64,000 nucleotides of DNA, taken from NCBI GenBank assembly GCA_033763895.1, contig JANRJQ010000004.1:62001-126000 (forward strand), in the 5' to 3' direction. Positions within the stretch are counted from its first letter, which is position 1; the number at the start of each line of letters is the position of its first letter. Made by a program: the position numbers and the translations under genes. Below the pieces are notes generated by a model. That model was given only the letters and a program-made list of their open reading frames with translations, ran no database searches and had not been told where the DNA came from. Positions 10,621-19,241 of this stretch are shown piece after piece. The stretch comes from Chloroherpetonaceae bacterium (lineage in GTDB: Bacteria > Bacteroidota > Chlorobiia > Chlorobiales > Thermochlorobacteraceae).

Positions 10621-11439
10621 TTACGGGACAAGACCTTTGAGCGATTTAAAGAAGGATTCGGCTATTTCGACCGCTGAATTTGAACTTGTTGCGTTTTTAA
10701 GTGCCCTCAAATAAGCCGAACCAATTACCGCTCCATCGGCATATTTGAAAATCAACTCTAAATCATTTCGATTTGAAATTCCGAAACCAGCCACGAATTT
10801 CTTTTTTGAATTTTCTTTGACCCGACCCAAATAATCTTTTATCTCACCTTCTTTTGTTCCTGAAAGTTTATTGCTGCCTGTAACGGCATTCACAGTGAGG
10901 CAGTAAGAAAAATCGGTAGAAAGCGAATCAATCTTAGAAATCCGATTATTTGAACTGACCGGTGAAATTAAGAATGTAAGGGAAAGAGAATGTTCCTTAC
11001 ATAATTCAAGAATCTGCTCAGATTCTTCCGGTGGAATGTCAGGGAAAATAAATCCGTCTGCTCCGGATTCTTTAGCATCTTTAAAGAACCGTACTAACCC
11101 GTATTGAACGACTGGATTAATATACCCCATTAATATTACCGGTACATTCAAACCCTTCATTCTTGCTTCCTTTAAGAGCGAAAATATTAGAGGTAGATTC
11201 ACTCCGTTCTGAATGGCTAATTGAGCCGCTTCTTGAATAATCGGACCGTCTGCTAAAGGATCGCTGTGGGGCATCCCAAGTTCGATTATTGAAACACCAG
11301 AATTTTCAAGTGAAAAAAGCAACGGAATTGTTGAATCTTTGCAGGGAAATTCTGGCATTTGATAGGCAACAAGTAATTTTTGGTTTAATTTTAGGGTTCT
11401 TTGGAGCCGTGTATCTTGAGCAAAATCTTGAGAAATCAC
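10621..11439 (-). CDS. trpA: Tryptophan synthase alpha subunit
   Basis: Cleaves indole-3-glycerol phosphate to indole and glyceraldehyde-3-phosphate inside the alpha2beta2 tryptophan synthase. 272 residues, full length. The catalytic Glu is in SIIELGMPHSDPLADGP and the second acid is the Asp of ADGP; MGYINPVVQYG, FPDIPPEES, VNAVTGSNKLSG and FVAGFGISNRND complete the TIM-barrel phosphate-binding motifs. It is not next to trpB or any other trp gene in the window, so its operon is broken up. It diverges from ftsY with a 63-bp gap and has 184 bp of non-coding DNA downstream, in which I see no clear element. Confidence 0.95.
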   Translation of the reverse strand: MISQDFAQDTRLQRTLKLNQKLLVAYQMPEFPCKDSTIPLLFSLENSGVSIIELGMPHSDPLADGPIIQEAAQLAIQNGVNLPLIFSLLKEARMKGLNVPVILMGYINPVVQYGLVRFFKDAKESGADGFIFPDIPPEESEQILELCKEHSLSLTFLISPVSSNNRISKIDSLSTDFSYCLTVNAVTGSNKLSGTKEGEIKDYLGRVKENSKKKFVAGFGISNRNDLELIFKYADGAVIGSAYLRALKNATSSNSAVEIAESFFKSLKGLVP

Positions 11440-11502
11440 AGGTTTGATAAAACAGATTGAAAAAAAATTAATTGAAAGTTCGATTAAAAATAGGGAATAA
11501 AA

Positions 11503-12459
11503 ATGGGCTTTTTCGACGCATTTAAAATCTCACGCCTCAAAGAAGGTCTTCAAAAAACAAGAGAAAATCTTTTTGGAAAAATTTCTCGCTTGGTTAAGGG
11601 AAAAACGAAAGTCGATGAAGCGTTTCTTGAAGACTTGGAACAGATTTTGATTTCAGCTGATGTTGGGGTACAAACCACTTTGAAAATCGTTGAAGCGATT
11701 TCCACTCGTGCAAAAAAGGAGCGGTACATGAATGATACCGAACTCGATGCAATGCTTCGAGATGAAATTCAAAAAATGGTTTCAGCATCCAAAATCGAGG
11801 GCATTCCAACCGAATTTGATTCTGCTTTACCCGAGAAGCCTTATGTTATCTTGATTGTAGGGGTCAATGGTGCCGGTAAAACAACTACCATTGGAAAGCT
11901 GGCTTACAATTATAAATCAGCTGGGAAAAAAGTTTTGATTGCAGCGGCAGATACATTTCGTGCTGCGGCAACAGAGCAATTAGAAATTTGGGCGGAGCGA
12001 GCCGGTGTTCCAATCGTTTCACAGGGGCAAGGTTTCGACCCGAGCGCGGTTGTGTTTGATGCGGTAAGTTCCGCCGTTGCAAAAGAAGTGGATGTGGTAT
12101 TAATTGATACGGCAGGAAGGCTTCATAACAAAACTCACTTGATGGAAGAGCTTTCGAAAATCAAGCGCGTGATTAAAAAGAAGTTGCCAAATTCCCCGAA
12201 CGAGGTTCTTTTGGTGCTTGATGGCTCAACAGGTCAAAACGCATTGAATCAAGCGAGAGAATTTACGAAGGCCGTTGAGGTTACTGGGTTAATCGTAACG
12301 AAGCTTGATGGCACAGCAAAAGGGGGGATTGTCATTGCAATTTCAAATGAACTTAATATTCCTGTTAAGTATATCGGAGTGGGTGAGAAAATCGAAGACC
12401 TGCAGATTTTTGACCGTGAAAAATTCGTCGAAGCGCTTTTTGCTGAGAAAAACATTTAA
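11503..12459 (+). CDS. ftsY: Signal recognition particle receptor FtsY
   Basis: SRP-type GTPase that docks ribosome-SRP complexes at the membrane. 318 residues: a short N domain (first ~95 residues) and the NG GTPase domain. Motifs are [15 protein letters not shown] (P-loop), the [12 protein letters not shown]-box insertion, [23 protein letters not shown] and the C-terminal [22 protein letters not shown]. The long acidic A domain of E. coli FtsY is missing, as in many bacteria. The ATG follows a weak purine stretch (AGGGAATAAAA). The gene downstream is on the opposite strand. Confidence 0.97.
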   Translation: MGFFDAFKISRLKEGLQKTRENLFGKISRLVKGKTKVDEAFLEDLEQILISADVGVQTTLKIVEAISTRAKKERYMNDTELDAMLRDEIQKMVSASKIEGIPTEFDSALPEKPYVILIVGVNGAGKTTTIGKLAYNYKSAGKKVLIAAADTFRAAATEQLEIWAERAGVPIVSQGQGFDPSAVVFDAVSSAVAKEVDVVLIDTAGRLHNKTHLMEELSKIKRVIKKKLPNSPNEVLLVLDGSTGQNALNQAREFTKAVEVTGLIVTKLDGTAKGGIVIAISNELNIPVKYIGVGEKIEDLQIFDREKFVEALFAEKNI

Positions 12460-12474
12460 CCCTATCAAACGATT

Positions 12475-12816
12475 TTATTTGCTGAACATGAAATAGACGG
12501 CACCAATTAAACAGAGCCCCGCCCAAATATAATTGGTTCGAAAAGGCTCATTCATATATAGCATTGCAAATGGGATGAATACGGAAAGTGAAATGACTTC
12601 TTGCATGATTTTCAATTGAGAAAGATTAAGTTCCGAATATCCGATTCGATTGGCGGGTACTTGGAGCAGGTATTCAATAAAAGCTATTCCCCAACTCACA
12701 AAAGCAGCATATAACCACGGTTTCGATTTTAATTCTTTCAAATGTGCATACCAAGCGAAAGTCATAAAGACATTTGAAAGTGTAAGAAGGAGAATCGTTT
12801 TTGCTATCGTTGGCAT
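12475..12816 (-). CDS. DUF486 / DMT-superfamily small membrane protein
   Basis: 113 residues with four predicted transmembrane segments (about 7-25, 36-52, 70-90 and 94-112). The words TLSNVFMTFAWYAHLK, WGIAFIEYLLQVPANRIGY and QLKIMQEVISLSVFIPFAMLYMNEPFRTNYIWAGLCLIGAVYFMF are those of the DUF486 family, small proteins related to drug/metabolite transporters. The substrate is unknown. It begins 11 bp after the stop of the RND adaptor gene on the same strand, so the two are probably co-transcribed, which leaves open a role in export. Confidence 0.85.
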   Translation of the reverse strand: MPTIAKTILLLTLSNVFMTFAWYAHLKELKSKPWLYAAFVSWGIAFIEYLLQVPANRIGYSELNLSQLKIMQEVISLSVFIPFAMLYMNEPFRTNYIWAGLCLIGAVYFMFSK

Positions 12817-12827
12817 TATAGAAAAAC

Positions 12828-13928
12828 TTAGTTGAACGATATAACGGATACAGGTAAATCTTCTCTCATTTGCAAAATCCCTGAGGTGAACACAGTATCT
12901 CCAACTTCTACACCTTCCACAATTTGTACTTCGGTTTCTGTCCGAATGTCGGTTTTAACCTTTCGAACTTTTGCTTTGCCGCTTTTTAGCACAAAAACCT
13001 TTTGCCCTTGCAACTCTTGAACGAGCGCTTCAGCGGGAATCATTTTGGCGTTTTTAATTTGTGAGAGCGTGAGTTCTATCTCCGCAAAAGCGCCGGGGAA
13101 TAAGGTTTGACTTCGATTCGCGGCAATTGCTCGCAGTTGAATTGAGCGTGTATTGGATTCAATTTTTGGTTCGATTGCATAGACAGAACCTTGATATTGC
13201 TTTTCACTTCCGGCAATTTTGAATTTAATTTCATCCCCTTTCTGAATGATGGAAGAATATTTTTCAGGAATTGCAAAATCAATTTTAACTGATTCAATAT
13301 TTTGAAGTACTGCAATTCTCGTAGAAGGCGTAATGAAACTTCCTTCACTTACATATCTCAGACCAATTGATCCGCTAAACGGCGCACGAATCTCTGTCTT
13401 TAACAGCTGCGCTTTCAAGATTTCAAGATCTGCTTTAACAACATTGAGTTCATTGAGGGTCAGATTGTATTCCTCTTCAGAAATCAGTTTATCGGCAAAG
13501 AGTTTTTTTTGTCTCTTTTCTCGGTCTTCAGCAAGTTCGAGGCGGAATTCGTTTCGTTTTACTTGTGCTTGCAACTCCGCATCATCAATTTTAAGAAGCA
13601 TTTGACCTTTTTGTACCAAACCGCCTTCTTTAAAGTAAATTTTTAGCACGCGTCCGTTGATTTCGCTTCTTAACTCGACTTCTTCATTGGCGATAATTGT
13701 TCCGGTAGAAACCACTTTGTTATCAAGTGTTTTGGGTTCTATAATTCGTGCTGAAACCTGAAGTACTCCTCCATTTCCTCGTGAAGAAGCAGAATTTTGC
13801 AAGGAAGTTTTATTTTCTTGAGAGCATGAGGCAAAAGCAACACAAATGGCAAAGGCAACAAATACCTGAGGAAAAGAGAATCTTATGGGAATCAATTGTG
13901 CTGGTTTGACTTTTAGCTTTATTGTCAT
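12828..13928 (-). CDS. RND efflux periplasmic adaptor (membrane fusion) lipoprotein
   Basis: 366 residues. A signal peptide ends in the lipobox-like AFASC-SQENK, so Cys is probably lipidated. The rest has the adaptor layout: a first lipoyl half (VSTGTIIANEEVELRSEINGRVLKIYFKEGGLVQKGQMLLKID), a helical hairpin around residues 110-160, the second lipoyl half (IRAPFSGSIGLRYVSEGSFITPSTRIAVLQ), a beta-barrel and a membrane-proximal domain. These proteins link an inner-membrane RND pump with an outer-membrane channel. Neither pump nor channel gene lies next to it; thrC is upstream and the DUF486 gene downstream, so it is an orphan adaptor in this window. Confidence 0.9.
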   Translation of the reverse strand: MTIKLKVKPAQLIPIRFSFPQVFVAFAICVAFASCSQENKTSLQNSASSRGNGGVLQVSARIIEPKTLDNKVVSTGTIIANEEVELRSEINGRVLKIYFKEGGLVQKGQMLLKIDDAELQAQVKRNEFRLELAEDREKRQKKLFADKLISEEEYNLTLNELNVVKADLEILKAQLLKTEIRAPFSGSIGLRYVSEGSFITPSTRIAVLQNIESVKIDFAIPEKYSSIIQKGDEIKFKIAGSEKQYQGSVYAIEPKIESNTRSIQLRAIAANRSQTLFPGAFAEIELTLSQIKNAKMIPAEALVQELQGQKVFVLKSGKAKVRKVKTDIRTETEVQIVEGVEVGDTVFTSGILQMREDLPVSVISFN

Positions 13929-14015
13929 TTTCTTATTGAATTCTTTATCAAAAAGTGAATTGCATTCGTAATCAAACTTTCTTTTTACGAGTGTAGCTGA
14001 TATTGGTTACAACCC

Positions 14016-15374
14016 TCAAGTACTTTTATCAAGCAGAAACCTCTTAAGCTCCTCAAACTCATTTTGTAATTGAATCGGAGGCTTTCTTTTTTCGATTGCT
14101 TCCTTTAAGCGATTTGGAAGTTCAATATTAATCCCTAACACCTCTTCAACGGTTGCTTTAAATTTAGCTGGATGGGCTGTGGATAAAATAACCTGATTTG
14201 AATCTAGATTATTATTCAACATTTCCCTTAAATAGGCACTAAAACCCACAGCCGTATGGGGACAAGCAATGTATTGATACTTTTCAAACAAAATTTTCAT
14301 TGCATTTTTAGTATCTCGTTCTGTCACAGAAAAGGCAGAAAGATATTCCTTTAGTTTGATAAGCACCTGTTTTCTTTCCCATACATTTAAGAGTGCAAAC
14401 CCCTTTTTTTCTTCAAGCGAAATAATCCGATCAAAATTGGAGGGATTTCCAACATCCATTGCGTTTGAGAGGGTTTGAATGGTCGGTTTAGGTGAAAAAA
14501 TTTCTGTTTCAAAAAATGCTGGGACTATCCGGTTATCGTTTGACGCTGAAATAAACCGCTCTATTGGTAAACCAAGCTTTCGAGCAATAAGCCCTGCGGT
14601 TAAATTCCCAAAATTTCCGCTTGGTACAGTAAACGCTATCGGCTGCGATTGCCAAGTCGCTCTCTTCATTATTTCCCCTACTGCTGCAAAATAATAGACA
14701 GTTTGTGGAAGAAGCCGGGCAATGTTTATCGAATTGGCTGACGAAAGAAAAAATGACTCTCGCAAGTCACGATCTGTAAAGGCCCTCTTTACCATTGCTT
14801 GACAATCGTCAAAAGTGCCCTCTATTTGAATGGGAGTAATATTTTCACCTAAGGAAGTTAATTGAGCCTCCTGAAGTTCACTCACCTTTCCTTTTGGAAA
14901 GAGAAGTACAACTTTTATTCCTTCCTTTTGATAAAAAGCGTTTGCAACAGCACTCCCCGTATCGCCTGAGGTTGCAACTAAAATCAAAACTTCTTTAGTT
15001 ATTTGAGGCAAAATCTTTTGAATTATTTCAGCAAGAAATCGAGCGCCAAAATCTTTGAATGCTAAAGTTTCTCCGTGAAAAAGCTCTAAAATATTAAGGG
15101 TTTCGGAAAGTGCCCTTAAAGGGACAGGAAAGTTAAATGCTTTTTGCGCGATGTGTGCAAGCTCTTGCTTTGTAAACTCGGGGGCGAGCAAATGATAAAA
15201 CAATTCAGATGCAATTTCGGGCAAATTAAGGTGAGGCAGTACTTTTAATAATTCATTATCAATTCGCTTAATTTGTTCAGGGACATAAAGACCGCCGTCC
15301 GGTGCTAATCCATTTAATACTGCATCCTTAAATCCAACAATAGGTGCTTTAAGATGAGTACTGTAAAAACGCAT
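14016..15374 (-). CDS. thrC: Threonine synthase
   Basis: PLP enzyme that converts O-phosphohomoserine to threonine. 452 residues, the longer class with an N-terminal domain (MRFYSTHLKAPIVGFKDAVLNGLAPDGGLYVP). The PLP-binding Lys is in GETLAFKDFGARFLAE, and ATSGDTGSAVANAF and TVPSGNFGNLTAGLIA bind the cofactor phosphate. The gene starts 14 bp after the thrB stop codon on the same strand, so the two terminal steps of threonine synthesis are co-expressed. The upstream aspartate kinase or homoserine dehydrogenase genes are not in the window. Confidence 0.97.
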   Translation of the reverse strand: MRFYSTHLKAPIVGFKDAVLNGLAPDGGLYVPEQIKRIDNELLKVLPHLNLPEIASELFYHLLAPEFTKQELAHIAQKAFNFPVPLRALSETLNILELFHGETLAFKDFGARFLAEIIQKILPQITKEVLILVATSGDTGSAVANAFYQKEGIKVVLLFPKGKVSELQEAQLTSLGENITPIQIEGTFDDCQAMVKRAFTDRDLRESFFLSSANSINIARLLPQTVYYFAAVGEIMKRATWQSQPIAFTVPSGNFGNLTAGLIARKLGLPIERFISASNDNRIVPAFFETEIFSPKPTIQTLSNAMDVGNPSNFDRIISLEEKKGFALLNVWERKQVLIKLKEYLSAFSVTERDTKNAMKILFEKYQYIACPHTAVGFSAYLREMLNNNLDSNQVILSTAHPAKFKATVEEVLGINIELPNRLKEAIEKRKPPIQLQNEFEELKRFLLDKST

Positions 15375-15388
15375 TTCAATAAGGCGGA

Positions 15389-16327
15389 TTATTTGGCCGA
15401 AAGAATTTTCGGACCGGTTTGATTGATTGAAGAAATGTAGCTATCACACCCAATCTGAATATGAATAAACACTTTACACATTTCATGTGCAACTTTTTCG
15501 GCAACTTCTTTCGAACTTGATAACGCAAAGAGAGATGGTCCTGAGCCGGAAATACTGCAACCCAAGGCACCGGCCTGCATTGCTGCGGCCTTTACTTCAT
15601 AAAACTTTGGTATTAATATCGCTCTCATTGGTTCAACTATTTGATCTTGAAGTGACCGTGAAATCAAATTCAGATCATTCATAAAAAAACCTGCGACTAC
15701 GCCTCCGACATTTCCCCATTGGACAATGGCATCAGAAAGTGGTATCATTCTCCTTAGAATACTTCGTGCGTCTTTGGTTTGAATTTGAATATGAGGATGA
15801 ATCACCGTAGCATAAAGAAAATCCGGAACCGGAATTTGAATTACATCAAGCGGTGTGTAACTGCGAATTAGTGTAAATCCTCCAAGCAACGCAGGAGCAA
15901 CATTATCGGCATGTGCAGCACCACAAGCAATTCTTTCACCTTCGATTGCAAATGCAAGGAGTTCTTTTGTCGTTAAAGGAGAACCTAGAAGGTAATTCGC
16001 TGCGAAAACCCCGGCCGCCGCACTTGCAGCGCTTGATCCTAATCCACTTCCAAGCGGCATTTGCTTATGAAGTTTCATCGTGAACCCTCGCTTTTGTCCT
16101 AAATAATCCAGTAATGCCAAAACCGCCACGCCCGCTGTATTAATTTTAGGATCTCTAGAGAGCAAACCGCTATCACCCGTAATTTCAATAATTTCCAATT
16201 GACCTGAATCGGAAGAACTTAATTCCACGACATCGCCGGGGTGATTTAAGGCAAAGCCAAAAACATCAAACCCACATGCGACATTGGCTACAGTTGCCGG
16301 TGCAAAAACTGAAACTTGGTGCTTCAC
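15389..16327 (-). CDS. thrB: Homoserine kinase
   Basis: GHMP kinase that phosphorylates homoserine for ThrC. The call uses the GTG at 16327, giving MKHQVSVFAPATVANVACGFDVFGFAL, the normal ThrB N-terminus, and 312 residues. A longer reading upstream would overlap the kinase gene and add unlike residues. The ATP-binding GHMP motif is PLGSGLGSSAASAAAG; the third GHMP motif is GALGCSISGSGPSLFAL. The GTG lies 2 bp after the stop of the histidine-kinase gene, which suggests translational coupling between a sensor kinase and a biosynthetic gene. Confidence 0.94.
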   Translation of the reverse strand: MKHQVSVFAPATVANVACGFDVFGFALNHPGDVVELSSSDSGQLEIIEITGDSGLLSRDPKINTAGVAVLALLDYLGQKRGFTMKLHKQMPLGSGLGSSAASAAAGVFAANYLLGSPLTTKELLAFAIEGERIACGAAHADNVAPALLGGFTLIRSYTPLDVIQIPVPDFLYATVIHPHIQIQTKDARSILRRMIPLSDAIVQWGNVGGVVAGFFMNDLNLISRSLQDQIVEPMRAILIPKFYEVKAAAMQAGALGCSISGSGPSLFALSSSKEVAEKVAHEMCKVFIHIQIGCDSYISSINQTGPKILSAK

Positions 16328-16329
16328 AT

Positions 16330-18390
16330 TTATTCTTTCTTTTGAGGCACAATCAAAGGAAACGCAACCGTAAATGTTGACCCCGTTTCCTTTCCTGCAG
16401 AAAAAGCCCAAACGGTTCCTTCGTGCAATTCGGCAAACTTTTTGACAATTGACAGCCCAAGCCCGGTTGAAGTTTCTCCACCTGTAGGCTGTGCGGAAAG
16501 TTTCTGAAATTTGCCGTAAAGTTTTACTTCTTCTTCCTTTGTAAATCCGAGACCTTCATCGCGAACAGAAAACAGAATCCAATCATTGACTTGCTTCTTT
16601 GGTATCGCCCATTCTCTAAAGCTTGTAAATTCCATTAGCTCATCCAAAGTCCTTCGCTCCACCTTACACCACACATTTTTTTCGGGCTGAGAATACTTAA
16701 TGGCATTTGATAAAAGATTATCAAATATTTCTCGAACCCTTAATTCATCGGCAAGTGTAATGCACTCCAGTGAGCCCTGAAAAAAAATATTCTGATTTTT
16801 TCGAGAAGCAATTACACGATTTTCTTGAACCACTTCAAAGGCAACCTCAGAGAGATCGAGTAATGTTTTTGCGAGGATTAGTTGTCCCGATTCAGCATAA
16901 GACATCTGCAAGAGGTCGCTAATTATCTTCAGCATCTTAGCTGCATTTCGGCGAATTGCCCCGGCCATTAAGGAATTCTCGCTCGCTTCCTCATTCTTTT
17001 CAATCATTAAATCTGCAAAGCCGCTTATGGATTGAAGGGGATTTTTTAGATCATGCGCAGCTAACGAAAGCAGTTCTGATTTAATTTTATTGGCACTTTC
17101 AAGTTTTTCGTTTAAGGCCGCGAGTTCGTGATTTTTGTTTCGGTATATTTCAGACTCACGCTCTTTCGATTCAACCTCGAACAATACCCGCAATTTTGAA
17201 ATCCTTTCATTGGATTGTAAACTAAAAACCTCTTCCTCAGCTCGATGAAATGCTTCAAAATGAAAGAGTGCCAACTCAAACATCTTCAAAGATTTATAAC
17301 ATTCTGAAAGATGCCGATGAGCCTCGTAAATACTTTCTTTAGAGCCAATTTCCTCAGCAATACTTAAACTGTGTTGATAATGTTCTATGGCTGTATCAAA
17401 TGCTCCGGCAATTTCCGCGCTTTTTCCAAGCCCCTCATAAAGCGAGCAAAGAATATATCGATCTGTTGATTTTATCGCGAGTTTAAGACCTTCATTAAAA
17501 AAATCAACAGCGACATCATTTTGATTTAACTGTTGATGAATTAACCCCAAGTGATAGAGCGGGTATGAATTTCCACGAATGTCGCCGGATTGATGATGCA
17601 GCTCTATGCTTCGCTCAAAGTATCGAAGAGCCAATTCCAAATTGGCACTTTTTCGATAGAGAACACCGATGTTATTGTGAATTTTAGCTAACTCGTTCAG
17701 GTTTTTTTCTGCTTCAAAAAGTTGAAGCGCTTCGAGATAGTGTGCTATAGCGGTGGTGAAATCGCCTTGATGCAAAAAAACCGTCCCGATTTGAGAAGAA
17801 ATAATTCCCAGTGAATTCTGAGATCTTCCGTCTTTGAGGGTTTCATACGCTTGGTGCAAGTAATCAAGGGCTCGCGAATAGTCGCCTAATCTATCGTACG
17901 AACGCGCGAGGAACGAACAAATCTCCCAAATTTCAGAATGTAATTCTTCTGCCAATGCCATCGATTCTTGCAGTGCTGAAATAGACTCTTTGTATCGTGA
18001 AAGTCCATAAGCTGCAATTCCGTTTAGAAGTAGATATTTGCAGCGAATTTCAGAAATAACTTCTCTTTCTTCGACTAAATCAGATTCTATTTCATCATCA
18101 TCCGTCGTTCTAACGGTTGAATGTAAAAAGGCATTTGTAAGAGCGTCTAGTTCCGATTCGAGGAGAGGATTTGATTTATCACCGATCTTGCTTTCCTTCG
18201 ATTTACTCTGTTCTGTTTCAGAAAAATGTATGGGCGGTTGACCATTTCTCTGAAGGGTGAGATTTTCCAACAAACGTTTGGTTTCTTCAAACACTTCAAG
18301 TGGAGACACATCAACTTTCTGACGAAACTCAATGATGCGGTCGTAGTCCTCTTTATATAAAATTGAAGTGTGCGTTGAAATAACGCCCAT
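16330..18390 (-). CDS. Cytosolic TPR-repeat sensor histidine kinase
   Basis: 686 residues without any signal peptide or membrane segment. Residues about 110-390 are a run of tetratricopeptide repeats (for example HNNIGVLYRKSANLELALRYFERSI and SSQIGTVFLHQGDFTTAIAHYLEAL), followed by a coiled coil at about 400-440, a HisKA domain with the phospho-acceptor His in LAAHDLKNPLQSISG near residue 450, and a HATPase_c domain (N box DNLLSNAIKY, G1 DEGLGF, G2 GGETSTGLGLSIV). There is no receiver domain and no response-regulator gene beside it. It overlaps functionally with thrB only through position: the next start codon is 2 bp away. The TPRs probably sense a protein partner. Confidence 0.9.
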   Translation of the reverse strand: MGVISTHTSILYKEDYDRIIEFRQKVDVSPLEVFEETKRLLENLTLQRNGQPPIHFSETEQSKSKESKIGDKSNPLLESELDALTNAFLHSTVRTTDDDEIESDLVEEREVISEIRCKYLLLNGIAAYGLSRYKESISALQESMALAEELHSEIWEICSFLARSYDRLGDYSRALDYLHQAYETLKDGRSQNSLGIISSQIGTVFLHQGDFTTAIAHYLEALQLFEAEKNLNELAKIHNNIGVLYRKSANLELALRYFERSIELHHQSGDIRGNSYPLYHLGLIHQQLNQNDVAVDFFNEGLKLAIKSTDRYILCSLYEGLGKSAEIAGAFDTAIEHYQHSLSIAEEIGSKESIYEAHRHLSECYKSLKMFELALFHFEAFHRAEEEVFSLQSNERISKLRVLFEVESKERESEIYRNKNHELAALNEKLESANKIKSELLSLAAHDLKNPLQSISGFADLMIEKNEEASENSLMAGAIRRNAAKMLKIISDLLQMSYAESGQLILAKTLLDLSEVAFEVVQENRVIASRKNQNIFFQGSLECITLADELRVREIFDNLLSNAIKYSQPEKNVWCKVERRTLDELMEFTSFREWAIPKKQVNDWILFSVRDEGLGFTKEEEVKLYGKFQKLSAQPTGGETSTGLGLSIVKKFAELHEGTVWAFSAGKETGSTFTVAFPLIVPQKKE

Positions 18391-18531
18391 TGATATTTTG
18401 TTCCTGTTGTTATTAATTCGTTCTTACCAACAAAATACAACTCTCAGATAAGAAATTTTTTAAAATACCATTTCAATCATGTCTTGTGATTAAAAACTAT
18501 TTTCATTGGACAAGGTGATTTAAATGCAAAA

Positions 18532-18563
18532 GGCTACCTCAATCGGTTAAGAAAAAGGTAGCC
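18532..18563 (-). terminator. Probable terminator of the cold-shock gene
   Basis: GGCTACCT (18532-18539) and AGGTAGCC (18556-18563) form an 8-bp stem with a 16-base loop. On the minus strand it is followed by TTTTGCATTT. It lies 37 bp beyond the stop codon of the cold-shock gene. Confidence 0.65.
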
Positions 18564-18600
18564 AAAATTCACCTACGAATTCTGAGAAAAATTCGGTGTG

Positions 18601-18852
18601 TTACGCAGTTACATTACTTGGCTCTACAACTGCATCAAGCGATGTTTCTTGGATAACATTATGGGCTTGTAACCCTTTGTCCGTCGTAATTAAGTCAAAC
18701 TCAACAGGCGCACCTTGATCGAGCAACTTATATTTTTTATCGGACTTAATGGCTGAATAATGTACAAAAATATCTTCTCCGCCATTAGGATTGACGATAA
18801 ATCCATAGCCCTTTTTCCCGTCAAACCATTTTACTGAACTCTTGTGTGCCAT
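18601..18852 (-). CDS. Cold-shock domain protein
   Basis: Nucleic-acid chaperone of the CspA family. The start used is the ATG at 18852 (MAHKSSVKWFDG), which has a GGAG ribosome-binding sequence 7-11 bases upstream; a frame-open ATG at 18885 would add a non-homologous dozen residues. The 83-residue product carries RNP1 KGYGFI, RNP2 DIFVHYSAI and the KSDKKYKLLDQGAPVEFDL strand. The C-terminal ~15 residues (ETSLDAVVEPSNVTA) extend past the usual end of the fold. The mRNA leader has unusual base-pairing possibilities, described separately. It is monocistronic. Confidence 0.95.
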   Translation of the reverse strand: MAHKSSVKWFDGKKGYGFIVNPNGGEDIFVHYSAIKSDKKYKLLDQGAPVEFDLITTDKGLQAHNVIQETSLDAVVEPSNVTA

Positions 18853-18895
18853 TGCTAGTACTCCGTTTAAGTTAAGAAAGCGCAATGAGGAGTAC
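18850..18895 (-). promoter_or_regulatory. Possible structural switch in the cold-shock mRNA leader
   Basis: In the mRNA sense, an upstream GTACTCC (plus-strand positions 18889-18895) is complementary to GGAGTAC (18858-18864), which contains the ribosome-binding site. Immediately beside the first, CATTGC (18882-18887) is complementary to GCAATG (18850-18855), which contains the start codon. The order A-B-A'-B' means that the two pairings either exclude each other or form a pseudoknot. Both would hide translation signals. Seen directly in the sequence; the regulatory role is inferred from known cold-shock mRNA leaders. Confidence 0.5.
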
Positions 18896-19128
18896 CCACC
18901 GCTCTTTATTTTAATTACATTGTTACATCTCTTTCTTCAAGCCTCGAAGAGGAGAGTCATCGCGCACACCACTTATACAGCCTACTAATCATGATAGAAT
19001 TCGTTCACTCTTTCTCTTTCAAGCACTCACAAGATAGAGCGTCTGTTGCCCTGCTTCAAGAAATAAGTTGTGTTTTAGGCGGTTTGCACAGCCGATTAAG
19101 TCGATTGATACAATAAATTTTGCGCTTG
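18896..19128. other. Intergenic region between the cold-shock and phosphohexomutase genes
   Basis: The divergent intergenic region contains the rest of the cold-shock leader and presumably the promoters of both genes. I see no open reading frame of credible composition, no tRNA-like fold and no strong repeat. The only recognisable element on the right side is the TATATTTG box listed next. Confidence 0.4.
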
Positions 19129-19136
19129 TATATTTG
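19105..19136 (+). promoter_or_regulatory. Candidate Bacteroidota-type promoter for the phosphohexomutase gene
   Basis: TATATTTG at 19129-19136 fits the -7 box TAnnTTTG. A weak -33 candidate TTGA (19105-19108) lies 20 bases upstream. The start codon is 105 bases downstream. Confidence 0.35.
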
Positions 19137-19241
19137 ATTTAACGCCTCAAATTGTAAGTGTGTGCATTGATTTTCAGGCCTTATGCGTATTATTGCATTC
19201 CTTTTCAACCGCGACAGGTAAAAATTATTTTTCGAGCTTCA

